Positions 22,728-33,312 of a stretch of DNA of 64,000 nucleotides are shown here, in pieces. Position 1 is the first letter of the stretch; every line of letters begins with the position of its first letter. The notes under the pieces were generated by a model, which worked only from the letters and a program-made list of their open reading frames with translations, had not been told where the DNA came from and ran no database searches. This DNA is from Fagopyrum homotropicum (Eukaryota > Streptophyta > Magnoliopsida > Caryophyllales > Polygonaceae): contig BSWB01000002.1 of assembly GCA_033239125.1 (NCBI GenBank), positions 89,524,560 through 89,588,559 of the forward strand, written 5' to 3'. The position numbers and the translations under genes were made by a program.

Positions 22728-24124
22728 TCAAACAAGGTATAGTGGTGCAATCTCCTCAGCCGGGACTTCCGGTCGATACTTCTTCAGCCTATGACCGTTG
22801 ACCTTAAAATTTCCGCTAGTTTCACCCCATATTTCAACTACACCATAGGGAAAAATAGTTTTCACAACGTAAGGTCCTGTCCATCTAAATTTCAACTTAC
22901 TTGGAAAGAGGCGGAGGCGGGAGTTGAAGAGTAGAACAAGATCTCCTTCTTTGAGCTCCTTAGGAATGATATGCTTGTCATGACACCTCTTCGTTCTTTC
23001 CTTGTAGATCTTGGCATTTTCATAGGCGTTTAAGCGCAATTCCTCCAGCTCATTAATGTTTAAAAGTCTCTTCTCTCCGGCTACCTTGATGTCAAAATTC
23101 AACCACTTGAGTGCCCAATATGCCTTGTGCTCCAGTCAACGGGTAGATGACAAGATTTCCCATATACCAAATTATAAGGGGTGGTACCAATGGGAGTCTT
23201 GAATGTGGTCCTATAAGCCCAAAGAGCATCATCCAACTTCATGGACCAATCCTTCCTTGTCCTAGACATGGTCTTCTCCAGAATTGCCTTGATTTCTCTA
23301 TTCGAGATCTCCACCTGCCCACTAGTTTGAGGGTGATAAGGGGTTGCTACCTTGTGGGCTACCCCATACTTCGATAAAAGTGCCTTGAACTTCCGGTTGA
23401 TGAAATGTGTCCCTCCATCGCTGATGATGATGCGTGATGTCCCAAAACGTGAAAAGATAGTCCTATTGAAGAACTTCACAACCACCATGGCGTCATTAGT
23501 GGGAGAAGCAACAACTAAGAGAATGTAGAGGTTCCCTGTGGATGATGGGAAAGGTCCCATGAAATCTACTCCCCATACATAAAAAATCTCAACCTCCTGA
23601 ATATTGTTGAGTGGCATCTCGTTCCTTCTAGATAAGTTTCCTGTTTTTTAGCATGCATCACAAGAAACAACAAACGTTTGCATATCCTTAAATAATGTAG
23701 GCCAAAAGAAACTAGAACGTAATACCTTAGCGCACGTTTTGTGAGCGCTAGCATGTCCTCCACAAGGAAGCGAGTGACAATGTCGTATGACACTAGCAGC
23801 TTCATCCTCCGGAATGCATCGTCGAAGCATCCCATCTGGACCTCTCTTGAACAGTAGAGGTTCATTTCAATAGTAGTGACGAACATCTTTGAAGAACTTC
23901 TTCCTTTGAGTGTACGTCAATCCGGGCGGTATTTCTTGACAAACAAGGTAATTAACGATATCAGCATACCAAGGCTCTTTACCATCAGAAACTTGGCGAA
24001 GCCAGTGCTCTACCAACTGTAAGTGACCCTCAGAAAGTTTGTCGTCCTCAGTTGACGACATCTTGCATGTTGTCTCAGTCTGGATCCGAGGTGGGTGACC
24101 GAGGTGTTCTTCAGATAAGAGCAC
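22728..24124 (-). pseudogene. pol: Integrase of Athila-like element 2
   Basis: Starts after the lost RNase H with PWYADIVNYLVCQEIPPGL (24124-23867), the conserved segment before Athila integrase. The zinc finger is at 23830-23648 (HCHSLPCGGHA, CDAC). The DDE core is at 23617-23099: [28 protein letters not shown], then [12 protein letters not shown]. The C-terminal module is at 23102-22728 ([32 protein letters not shown]). At least three frame breaks. The catalytic D, D and E are all still present. Confidence 0.83.
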
Positions 24125-24283
24125 CTCATTTGCTCAAGGAAGTGCCTCGGTCGATGTATTGGAACCGGGACCGAAACCTAATGTGCTTTTCTTTTCCTGA
24201 ATCAGTTTATCAAATCTAGCTCCTGGATCTTCTTCTAATACTTTTAAGCTTCGCAAATCTGCAACACAAAAGACATCTATAAC

Positions 24284-24985
24284 TTACTCCATTAAACTAA
24301 AACTAAGAATTTTTTCAAAAGGATTGTTAATAAGGATATAGCTCACCAATTCTCTAGATTCTTCTTCATCATAGATGTTGAAGATGTCATCCTCCAGCGG
24401 CTCTCCCTTCATTGCAGCAAGCAATGCAAACTCCACATGATCTCCACCAATGTTGAATTTCAACTTGGTGTTCTTGCAATCCACGTTGCAACCCGAAGTT
24501 GCTAGAAATAGTCTCCCGAGAATGATAGGGATGGGATAATCTGCGGGAATGTCAAGCACAACAAAGTCTATAGGTATGTAGAAGTTACCTAACTTGATAT
24601 GAATGTCTTCCAAGATACCCACGGGACGGGTAATGGAGCGATCCGCCATGTATAGTGTCATCTTCACCGGCTTGGGCTCTCCAAGTCCGACTTTCTCACA
24701 AAGCTCCAGCGGGATGATGCTCACGCTGGCTCCTAGATCACAAAGCGCATCATAAGTGACATTCCCAACTTGAATGGGAATGCTAAATGAACCGGGATCC
24801 CTCAATTTAGGTGGCATCTTCTCCTTCATGATTTGAATGAGCTCCGAAGACCTAAATGGCATCCTTACTTCACCAAAATCTTCCAACTTCCTCTTCCTTG
24901 TAAGAATCTCTTTCAAAAACTTCTCATAGGTGGGCATCCCTAGAATGGCATCAATGAAAGGGATATTAATATGTAGCTTACTCAT
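24284..24985 (-). pseudogene. Protease region of Athila-like element 2
   Basis: A 233-residue open frame: a gag-tail segment (YEKFLKEILTRKRKL), then the aspartic protease with catalytic CDLGASVSIIPLEL, EKVGLGEPKPVKMTLYMADR and FVVLDIPADYPIPIILGR. It ends in an acidic stretch just before the missing RT. Relative to a full Athila pol, the roughly 1.5-2 kb expected for RT-RNase H is replaced by about 160 bp (24125-24283). Confidence 0.85.
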
Positions 24986-25036
24986 AAGGTCTAGAAACTT
25001 ACAAAAGTGCTTGTCTAGATGTTCCCTCGCCCTTGA

Positions 25037-26700
25037 CTAAGGGAATGGAAGTGGTGGTTTATAAGCAGGAGGTGGAACATAATCTTCAGATTTTTCTTTC
25101 GCTTTCTGGGGCTCCATCTCGGTTGACACCTCGACCGAGGTGTTCATTTGGTCGTGGCTTGACCGAGGTACTGGATCTGCAGTTTTCAATCCAATGCGTG
25201 TTGTAATTGCCATGATCTGCCCTTTAGGGTTGCTCTTTGTCCTTGCTGGAAGCTTCCCTGGATCTCTTAGCGCTTCATTCGCCTTGTTGAAAAATTGTTG
25301 CTCTAATGCTTTTTGTGTCTTCGAAAATGAATTCATCGATGTCTCCATAGCGTTGAGCTTGATCAAAATTGCCTCCAACACAACATCTTTCTTTGGTGGC
25401 TGGGAGGAACTTAGTGTAGGCTCCTGGCTTCTCAATGGAGTAGAAGAAGAAGAGGGGGCATTAAGAGCATTTTCAGCATGAGAATAAAAATTACCGAAAT
25501 TTTGTTGATTTGATCTCCAATTGTTGTTGTTAGAGTTTCTGTTGTTGTAGTTGTTGTTGTTGTTACGTGGCCCTTGATAGTTGTTTCTTCCTTGGTATCC
25601 ACCATCTTGCTCCTTCGTTTGAGCTACTAAAATATCCTTCAATGCTTTCACTTCATTGCTAAGAGAGGTGAGTTGAGCTCTATTGGATGATGTGTCTTGG
25701 AAGCTAACTCTCCTTGCTCCATCTTCAAATCGTTGATGGGAGTATTTTTCCATGAGCAAAGCTTGCTTTTCAATGAAATCTCAAGCTTCATCTATCGGCA
25801 TATTCATGAAGGTGCCGGCGGAAAGTAATTGGAGCTTGAATGGAGTATCTCCATCCAAACCCTTGAAGTAAATTTCCAGCAATTCGATCTTTGGAATCCC
25901 ATGATGTGGGCAATCCAAGAAAAGATCCTTGAATCTCTCCCATGACTTGGACAAACTCTCCTTGTCCTTCATAATAAAAGCATTGATCTTTCCCCTCAAT
26001 TCAGCGGTCTTAGAAGGGGGAAAGAACTTAGTAAAAAGCTCCGTCGTCATCTCATCCCAAGTGTTGATTTTTCCAGCCGGACGAGCTTGATATCAAGCAA
26101 GCGCCTTGTATTTCAAAGAGAAATAGAAAGGCCTCAACTTGTAGTTGTTATTCTCCACTCTTGATGGTCTTAAAGTCTCCATCAGAATCTCATAGTTTTG
26201 CAAATGTTGGAGTGGAGACTCTCTCTCCAAACCTCCAAATTAACATTATCGAATCATGGTTACAACTTGCGGTCGAAGTTCATAAATCATTCTCAGTTGG
26301 ATCTCCTAGGTTGACTCTTGGACGCCTCACTTGCTGGTTGGGGTCCATCCTCTGTCCTAGGATTTGTGGAGCTCCAGCAAAAAGAACATCTCGGATAGGC
26401 ATCCGAGGTGGTAGGTGTATCTCGGCTGGTGCAACTAGGGCTGGGTCTTGCCTCGGTTGAGGATCTGGGATCGGTTGAGGTAGAAACTGAGCCCTTAGAG
26501 CGGCCATATCTGCTTCAATTACTTCAGTTCTTGCGCGAGTCTCTTCTCTCGCTCGCTGCAATTCTTCTCATTGAGTCGTAGTTGTTCCAATGCCTCCTTC
26601 AATTCGGCTTCAAGATCGCGATTGTCTTGATCGGCCATCTTAGCTTCTTTTAATCTTCTCTTGTAGGTCTTTTCTGGTTTGGGATCGTAAGGAACGATTT
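25037..26700 (-). pseudogene. gag: gag of Athila-like element 2
   Basis: N-terminal segment from about 26700 (KRRLKEAKMADQD, then the Arg/Glu-rich REETRARTEVIEADM). The middle retrotransposon gag core is at 26050-25781 (KDKESLSKSWERFKDLFLDC, IYFKGLDGDTPFKLQLLSAG). The C-terminal 240-residue frame (25759-25037) has an Asn-rich run near 25540 and TRIGLKTADPVP near 25200. Frame breaks near 25770 and 26060-26270. No CCHC knuckle, as is usual for Athila gag. Confidence 0.75.
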
Positions 26701-26829
26701 CCTTTCCAACACGAGTTCTTCACATAAACCTAAGGAAATATCCTGCGAAAACACTCAAGTAAAGTAGTTAATAGCAATAAGGGCAATAGGCCCGAAAGAC
26801 AACCGAAACCGAACTTGGTCTTGACCAAG

Positions 26830-26847
26830 TCCCCGGCAACGGCGCCA
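26830..26847 (-). other. Primer binding site, tRNA-Asp type
   Basis: Minus strand TGGCGCCGTTGCCGGGGA, the classic Athila primer site complementary to tRNA-Asp, six bases from the LTR end. Confidence 0.9.
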
Positions 26848-26853
26848 AAAACT

Positions 26854-27480
26854 TGTTCACTCCAAAAGGTGTGTGCAAGCTTTAATATTTATAACTCAAG
26901 ATATATGCCTGAACAATATGCGAACCCGCAATGTATGGGTCAATTGTAATAAAAGCAAATATTTTAGGGGTCGATCACAAGGACTATGGTGAAACAAAGC
27001 TCAGTAAATCAGGTTGTCAAATAACCACAAGCAACAAATCAAAGTTATCACAGATGATATACATGTCAAGTAAAAGGGAAAGCGGACAAAGCTGAGGTTT
27101 GCAAAGGGAAGGTGTTTCTAAGGTGGGAATAGATAACCGGGTAAGACTCACTACTCACTATCTCAAACCAAAGATCCTTTTACCGGGCAAGTCTCAAGGT
27201 ACTAAGGAAAGGAACTATAATCTCACACCAACACCACCCAAGGAAATAAAATCAACCTTTACCGGGTAAGTCTCAGGCTAACTCTCAAAGATGGGATGAA
27301 GGCACACTCAAAGCCCAATAATGGATAAACCTTTATTACCTACACTCATGATCTTGGGTATACAAACAAAGGAATCACCGGGTAAGTGTCATCCTAGGCT
27401 TGCGTTGAACCAAGAAAGGTATAACAAGGATAGGATTTGGGAAACAAAAACTCTTAACTCAAATAAGTTCAGGAAAGGTT
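26854..27480 (-). repeat. 5' LTR of Athila-like element 2
   Basis: Matches 18875-19549 apart from a gap of about 70 bp. Four ACCGGGTAAGTCTCA-type motifs (27136, 27181, 27260, 27378). The outer (U3) boundary is not certain; similarity with the other copy ends near 27470 and the sequence may continue further. Confidence 0.75.
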
Positions 27481-28363
27481 CACCTCGTTCAGTTATATTC
27501 CATCCTGGCCGAGATGTTCAATGACTGACCGAGGTGTTTGTCGTTAAGATAAAGGCTCGAGCTTTCAGGGTCCGCTGGAATTAAGATCATTCTATCATCG
27601 TATTTCCCAAGATTTATACAGATTGACCGAGATTTGGGCATCCGTCGAGATTCATAAGATACGGTTGCGATCTTATTAGTTATAGTTATCTTTTTACTAT
27701 TTTCATACATTTAAGGCTCTAAAACATTCTAAAGGTATTTGTTGATTTTTGATCGTATCTTTTCCGATTATCTTTTAGTTAGAAATCTTATCTTTTGCAG
27801 GAGAATCTTCCCTATAAATAGCCTTATATGGTGAGATTATTAGGTATATTTGATTTGATTAAACTTTCGACAATATTGTGTGAACTCGTTGCTTCGCTTA
27901 CAAAGTTTTTGTTTTATTCATTCCAATTCAATCAAAAGAGAGAGTCTTTAATTGAATCGTTGTGAGTCCTCGCTAGGTTGTGCTTGTGTGTATTAATCTT
28001 CTTAAAGTTGGTGCTTTTGGTCAATTTTTGTCCCTCCTTGTGCTTGTCTTATTTAGAAGGCTTGTGTAAGGTTAAAGAAGGGAGGGTTAAGGTAAGCTCT
28101 TTGTTAAGGAGTTTTGACACATAATTGGTCAATATTCTTTGCAAGAATACATTGGTTTGTAACTTCCTATATTTCCAAAAATTTTAGTCCATAATATAAT
28201 CCTCTCATCAATACATTAAACTCACATTCTTTTGTTCGAGTTTTCACAAATCTTGGCCCCATAACCAAAATTTTGCCCGAGATTCGAAACACCGGTTTTG
28301 TTCTTCGAGACTATTCATGGACTTTCATTATATATCAGAAAATACGGCATCAACCCCGCATCA
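27481..28363 (+). repeat. LTR-like sequence, unassigned
   Basis: Contains a promoter-like TATAAATA (27813-27820) and ends in CCCCGCATCA (28363), as CRM LTRs do. The first 200 bp has CCGAGGTG words like Athila-like element 2. No primer site follows, and the start is not defined. Confidence 0.45.
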
Positions 28364-28477
28364 ATCATACTTGTGATGTGAATGTCCAAACTATGACGAT
28401 GTTAGATAGAGCAAACAAATAACAAACACCATGTGATGCTTGGATTGCATAATGTAATCATAAGTTTTTAAGCTTGA

Positions 28478-28870
28478 TGATATGGGGATTAGCCGCAAAG
28501 AACGGATCTAGACGAACAACCTGTTTTGAAGAATGAAGAACACACGAAATTAACAAACATGGACAACAATGAAAACGAGAAAACAAAAAGGGACAAGAAG
28601 AACTGGAAAGAACAATGACAGAACCCTTGGATTCGATATCCAAGACCTAAACCAGTGACGATTCGACCCCGCTTCTTACAACTCCACACAATCGATCTGA
28701 GAATCGAGAGCACGAAGAGGTTGCCTTGTTCGAGTTGCAACACCAATCCCGAAGGAGATTGACAAACACAAGAACGAGAAAGCTAGATCACACACACCTA
28801 ATCTCACGAGACAAGAATGATTGAATTATCTTTTATTCAATTATGAAACGGGGTTGCTATTCGATCAGAC
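28478..28870 (-). repeat. CRM-like LTR fragment, U5 side
   Basis: Plus-strand start TGATATGGGGATTAGCCGC is the reverse of a CRM LTR end. It matches the last 350 bp or so of the element 4 LTR (58560-58909), including the CGTCTAGATCCGTTCTTTGC block. It is lost where the MULE end region begins. 28364-28477 before it shows nothing recognisable. Confidence 0.75.
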
Positions 28871-28892
28871 AAGCGAAACAACACGGTCGCAG

Positions 28893-29044
28893 TGTGCATT
28901 TGGGGCGCAGTCAAAATCTGTGACTGGGGCGCAGACACAGTCTGCACCTGGCGCACATCCAGAATCCGCCCCAGAAGCGCATTCTGGATGCGCCCCAGAT
29001 GCAGACTGTGTCTGCGCCCCAGTCACAGATTTTGACTGCGCCCG
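28893..29044. repeat. GC-rich inverted repeat at the left MULE end
   Basis: An imperfect palindrome of about 150 bp with arms near 70 nt, centred near 28970. The arms begin GGGCGCAGTCAAAATCTGTG and end with its complement. Each arm is built from 22-26 bp units beginning GCGCA, so it is a tandem repeat folded into a palindrome. Confidence 0.9.
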
Positions 29045-29095
29045 AAACTTTAATGGGCCGAGCGTCGAGTTTAACCTAGCCCGTTGTTGCGACTC

Positions 29096-29103
29096 TATAT
29101 ATT
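29096..29103 (+). promoter_or_regulatory. TATA box of the transposase gene
   Basis: TATATATT, 60 bp upstream of the ATG at 29163 and just inside the hairpin repeat. Confidence 0.5.
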
Positions 29104-29162
29104 TCTCTATCAGCGTGAAATCCAAATCAAATTTCACGTCTCAATCAAAAAAACCTCGTACA

Positions 29163-32100
29163 ATGTCAACATTTTCCGAAGAGATTGAAGTTGAATCCGA
29201 TGGTGAAAGCGTTAATCTTCCGTTCGATAAAAAGAAGTATAGCGATCCAAATGAACTTCTTACACATATGGAAGTAAGTATATTATCCGCCTCTTTTGTC
29301 ATTTATTTCATTGTTTTAGGCATGGTAGAATTGAGAACTGAAATCATAGAATTAATATTTTATGTATTTTTACTCTTGTGTCCATCATCAAGTTTTGACT
29401 TTTCCTCTTGATGTCATCATCAAGTTTTGTTTTTTCCTGTTGATATCCACAAATTTTCAAGTTTCCTATTGACATTCTCATAGTTTAATTTGTTTCTCCC
29501 TTCTATCCATTCTTTACATTGAAAATTAAATTATAAATATATAAAAAATTAAAAAAATAAATTTAACTATGTTTACGACCTCATTAAATTTAAACTAATT
29601 AATAGTTTAATAAAAGTATTATATATTATATAAATTAAAAAATCTAGAAGAGTAACTTAAATCTACTTTTTATTTATTGGATAAAAATATATGTTATGAT
29701 TTATTATTTTCTTTTTATTAGTTTTAGACACGTTAGAATAAAGAGCCAATATTTTAATAATACTATTTTATTTCGTTTATGATAGGATCTTATGGAATAT
29801 TCTCGTGTGATCGGTACCGATTTTTCGTCAAAGTTTGAACTTCATGGATATTTTTTGGATAGAGATAACTTAGTAGGTTGGACTCGGTTTGTGGGGTACT
29901 CGATGAATATGGTATTGGTCATAAACAAATCATGGTTGGACAGACGAGGGTTCCGTATCTTTCATTTGGCATGCGATAGACACGGAGCACCTAGAAAGGA
30001 GAAAGATGTTGATCCCGATCACGTGCCAAGTACTAGCCGGAAAAAGAACTCAAAGAAGTGTATGTGCATGTTTGAACTTGAGGTGACTCAAATTGAAGAA
30101 CAAAAATGGACATTGAGAATTATATGTGGAGTCCACAACCATGTAATTCCATCGATTTTAAGGGGTCATGCATATGCTGGACGTTTGACTCCAGCCCAAT
30201 ATCGAAAGGTGGAGCTGAATTGTTGAAACCGAGACATATATTGAAATCCGTGCAATTAGACGATCCTGGAAATGTCACAACCATCCGGAAAATTTACAAT
30301 ACCGGTTTGAAGATGAGGATGGAACAAGCTGAAGGAAGAGGGTCATTACAACAAGCACTTCATACGTTGAAGGAACGCGGATACTATGTGAGTACAAGAA
30401 GATGTACAGACTCCGATGAAGTGGCTGATTTTTTTATCTCACATCCTGATTCTAGGCATTTGCTCCACATGTTCCCTTATGTTATTGTGATGGACTCGAC
30501 GTATAAGACCAATGAGTAAGTATACTTGTTCTAACTTTGTTTGATAGAAGTATATCTTATTGCACAACACTTGTACTTAATCCTTTTTTTGTATTATTTC
30601 AAGATATAATATGCCGTTGTTGGAGATTGTCGGCATCACAAGCTCAAAAAAAACTTTTGTAATTGCTTTCGTATTCATGGCACACGAGAACAGAGATCAC
30701 TACAAATGGGCTTTAAGGAGACTTCGTCATTTGTGCTACGACAAGATACCAGAAGTGATTGCCACCGATCGAGAGTTGGGTCTTATAGGTGCCTTGGGTG
30801 AAGTCTTTCCGGAGGTGAAGCATATTTTGTGTATGTTCCATGTAAAGAGCAATATTGGAAATAGAGCTGGTGTCGTTTTGCGTTGTAAGGAAGTACAAGC
30901 CGTCTTTGCATCACAATGTCATGCCTTATTCGAGTCGAGATCGAGTGAAAGCTACGAACGGCGTTTGACGGAAATGAGGGTTCATTGGGCACCTTATCCG
31001 AGGTTAATGAACTATCTCGAGACGACGTGGCTCACCCCATACAAGGAGGCAATCGTTCGATCATGGTGTGACTTATATCATCATTTTGGCACAAGAACGA
31101 CAAATGCGTAAGAAAATTTATTTAAATCCATTTGCTTCTCATATGTTCAAAGTTTGTTCTTGTGGATAATTTATCTTTCTATTTTTGTAGGTGTGAGTCC
31201 GCACACAAATTACTCAAACAAACTCTAGATTCAAGTGTTGGAGGATTTCAGTTGGTGTGTGACAACATACATTTGATGGTCACGGATCAAGTCCAGAAGA
31301 TACAAGCTTCGTTAGAGATGTCACGGATGAGGATTCCTCGGGAGGTGCGTATACCGATATTTGACTTGCTTCGAGACTACGTCACCAGTGAGTGTTTCAC
31401 GCTCTTGTGGGATAACTACACCAAAGCTAGAAGGACAAGAGATGATGTTGTGTGTCGGGATAGTTATTGGAGGGAAGTTCATGGAGTGCCATGTGTGCAT
31501 GATTTTATCATAGCAATCCGTGCAAGAAGAGCTATAACATTGAATCAGATTCACCCATTTTGGAAGCAAGTTCATTGGATTCCAGTTACATTTCCAAATG
31601 GTGACATGGGTGGTGATGATGATGATGATGATGATGATGATCCCATCAACCCGAGCCTAGTTTCGTTGAACAGATTCAGTGAAAGAATGGAGTCAAACAC
31701 GCTCACCCCCGATGAGATGGAGAAAATGGCATCTTGCTTCGAGGACATCGAGAACCCGGGAAGTACTACGATGAAAGAACCGACACAAAAGGCTCGGGCC
31801 AAAGGAAGACCGCCAACCATGAGATCAACAAGAAGAGAGCCGAGCTCGTTTGAGCATTCAGCTAGACGTGGTCCTGGACGTCCCCGTTCTGAGAGAGTGG
31901 TGGATCCGGATGATGGAGAGGCTACACATGAGGCTTCACCTAGACGTGGTCCTGGACATCCTCGAGGTTCACAGGGGAAAAAAGCAAAGCATGCAGAGGC
32001 TACACCTGAAGAGTTAGTTTTCTTTACTCTTGTTTTTATGTGTTACATATTTATCCCGATTGGCTCATTGTTCATTCTATTGTTTACCGTGTTCTTCATC

Positions 32101-32449
32101 TTTTTTCTGAATTTTCTTAAATTTTTTTCTCCACTCCATATAGTCGGCTACGTCGTAAAGGAAAGGAACCAATTGATGTAGATGCTACACCTGAGGTTAC
32201 ACATGATGGTGCAAAATATCCTTGGAAAGAAGGAGAATTCCGAAAATTCATGGAGCCATATGTGAATGGAGCCATGAATGTGTTAGGTGACGGTAATTGC
32301 GGATACAGATCCATTGCTTTGGTTTTGGGTTTTTCAGATGAAGATTTCTTAGTAATAAGGAGAGAGATACTTATGGAGTTGAACTTGAGACGAACAATAT
32401 ATTCAAAGGTCAGTGTTTTATTTTATAAAGTTTAATAATAAATTGTGAT

Positions 32450-32521
<72 letters not shown>

Positions 32522-33066
32522 TATAACATGATTATACATGTGAATCTATGCAGTGCATCCTATTCAACAAATTTATAAATGTGCTTAAGAATGTTAACTG
32601 GACTACAAATGCTCCATGCCCAAGTAGATGCTGGATGGAGTTGCCTATCGTTGGGTGTGCTGCAGCCACATACTACAAGATAGCCCTAGTTGTCCTTGGT
32701 AATAACGCGTCAACATTCCTTCCTATGATAGCCAGCACGCCTAACCAAGGCCCACCTACGGTGATCCGTACAATAGCGTTTGTCTCAGACAGCATACACT
32801 TTGTAGGGGTTAGTGGAAGTTTTACATTATCTCATTTTTTTAACATAATTAATAATCATGAATAACCCTTTTCAATTTTTTTATAGGTTTGGCTCAAGGA
32901 GAATGCCCCATTACCCGAGGTGGATATTGCGTGGACTAACCATCACGATCCCAGCATTGATGGATGGGATGCGCCTTTCATTGAAAGGATATTTCGTTAC
33001 ACAGAGCTTCGTCGTAAAGAGTGTCCTCCAGTACCCGGGCCAAGGATAGATGTTCCGGATAAGTAG
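29163..33066 (+). CDS. MULE transposase fused to OTU cysteine protease (one frameshift)
   Basis: Exons inferred from GT-AG sites with matching phase: 29163-29273, 29786-30515, 30604-31107, 31191-32012, 32144-32408, 32554-32808, 32887-33066; about 955 residues. A FAR1-like zinc-binding region (about residues 50-160: CDRHG, KKCMCMFEL, CGVHNH) leads to the DDE transposase with D in VMDSTYKTN (272), D in IATDREL (335), CMFH, and E in ACESAH (450). Next come a SWIM-like HGVPCVHDF (547), nine Asp (589), and RRGPGRPR (674), an AT-hook. The OTU domain has GDGNCGYRS (Cys about 773) and DSIHFVGV (His about 890). Total exon length is one base short of a multiple of three: the frame slips at about 30,209-30,226 (a 1-nt loss or 2-nt gain). 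Expected role: DNA binding and cut-and-paste transposition; the OTU part would cleave ubiquitin-type linkages. Confidence 0.82.
32453..32516. repeat. (AT)n microsatellite in transposase intron 5
   Basis: About 32 uninterrupted AT dinucleotides between the two OTU exons. Confidence 0.97.
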
Positions 33067-33312
33067 TTTAGATTCACTACATTTGAAATCGTTGATAAAT
33101 AGGATGTGTCGTTCATTGAAAGTATATTTTTCTTATAGGTTTTATTATACGACATTAAAGTTTTAATTAATTTATATAGTATCCACAAAATAAAACTCAA
33201 TATACATAAAATCCAAACTATCCATAAAATAGAACTCAATATCCATACATACGAAAATATCTAAAAAATAGAACTCAATATCCATGCAAAATAACTAAAT
33301 AATAAAATATGC
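33067..33312. other. Spacer between convergent stops
   Basis: 246 bp, A/T-rich, with three copies of an AAATAGAACTCAATATCCAT-like unit about 40 bp apart (33185-33285). It must contain the 3' ends of both transcripts; no definite poly(A) signal is assigned. Confidence 0.6.

Larger units (their letters stand above)
18875..27480 (-). mobile_element. Athila-like retrotransposon 2, RT-less
   Basis: Minus-strand element: 5' LTR (from 26854), tRNA-Asp primer site (26830-26847), gag, protease, integrase, an ATHILA ORF-like third protein, and a 3' LTR remnant (18875-19549). A CRM LTR fragment (19550-20097) sits between the 3' LTR remnant and the interior. RT and RNase H are missing between protease and integrase, so the element could not reverse-transcribe itself. 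CTCGGTCGAGGTG-like words are scattered through both coding and non-coding parts. Confidence 0.8.

Noticed and set aside
28821..29411. A 196-codon frame with repeated CAPVTDFDCA-like residues
   Set aside because: It reads through the palindromic GC repeat on either strand; the real gene start is the ATG at 29163.
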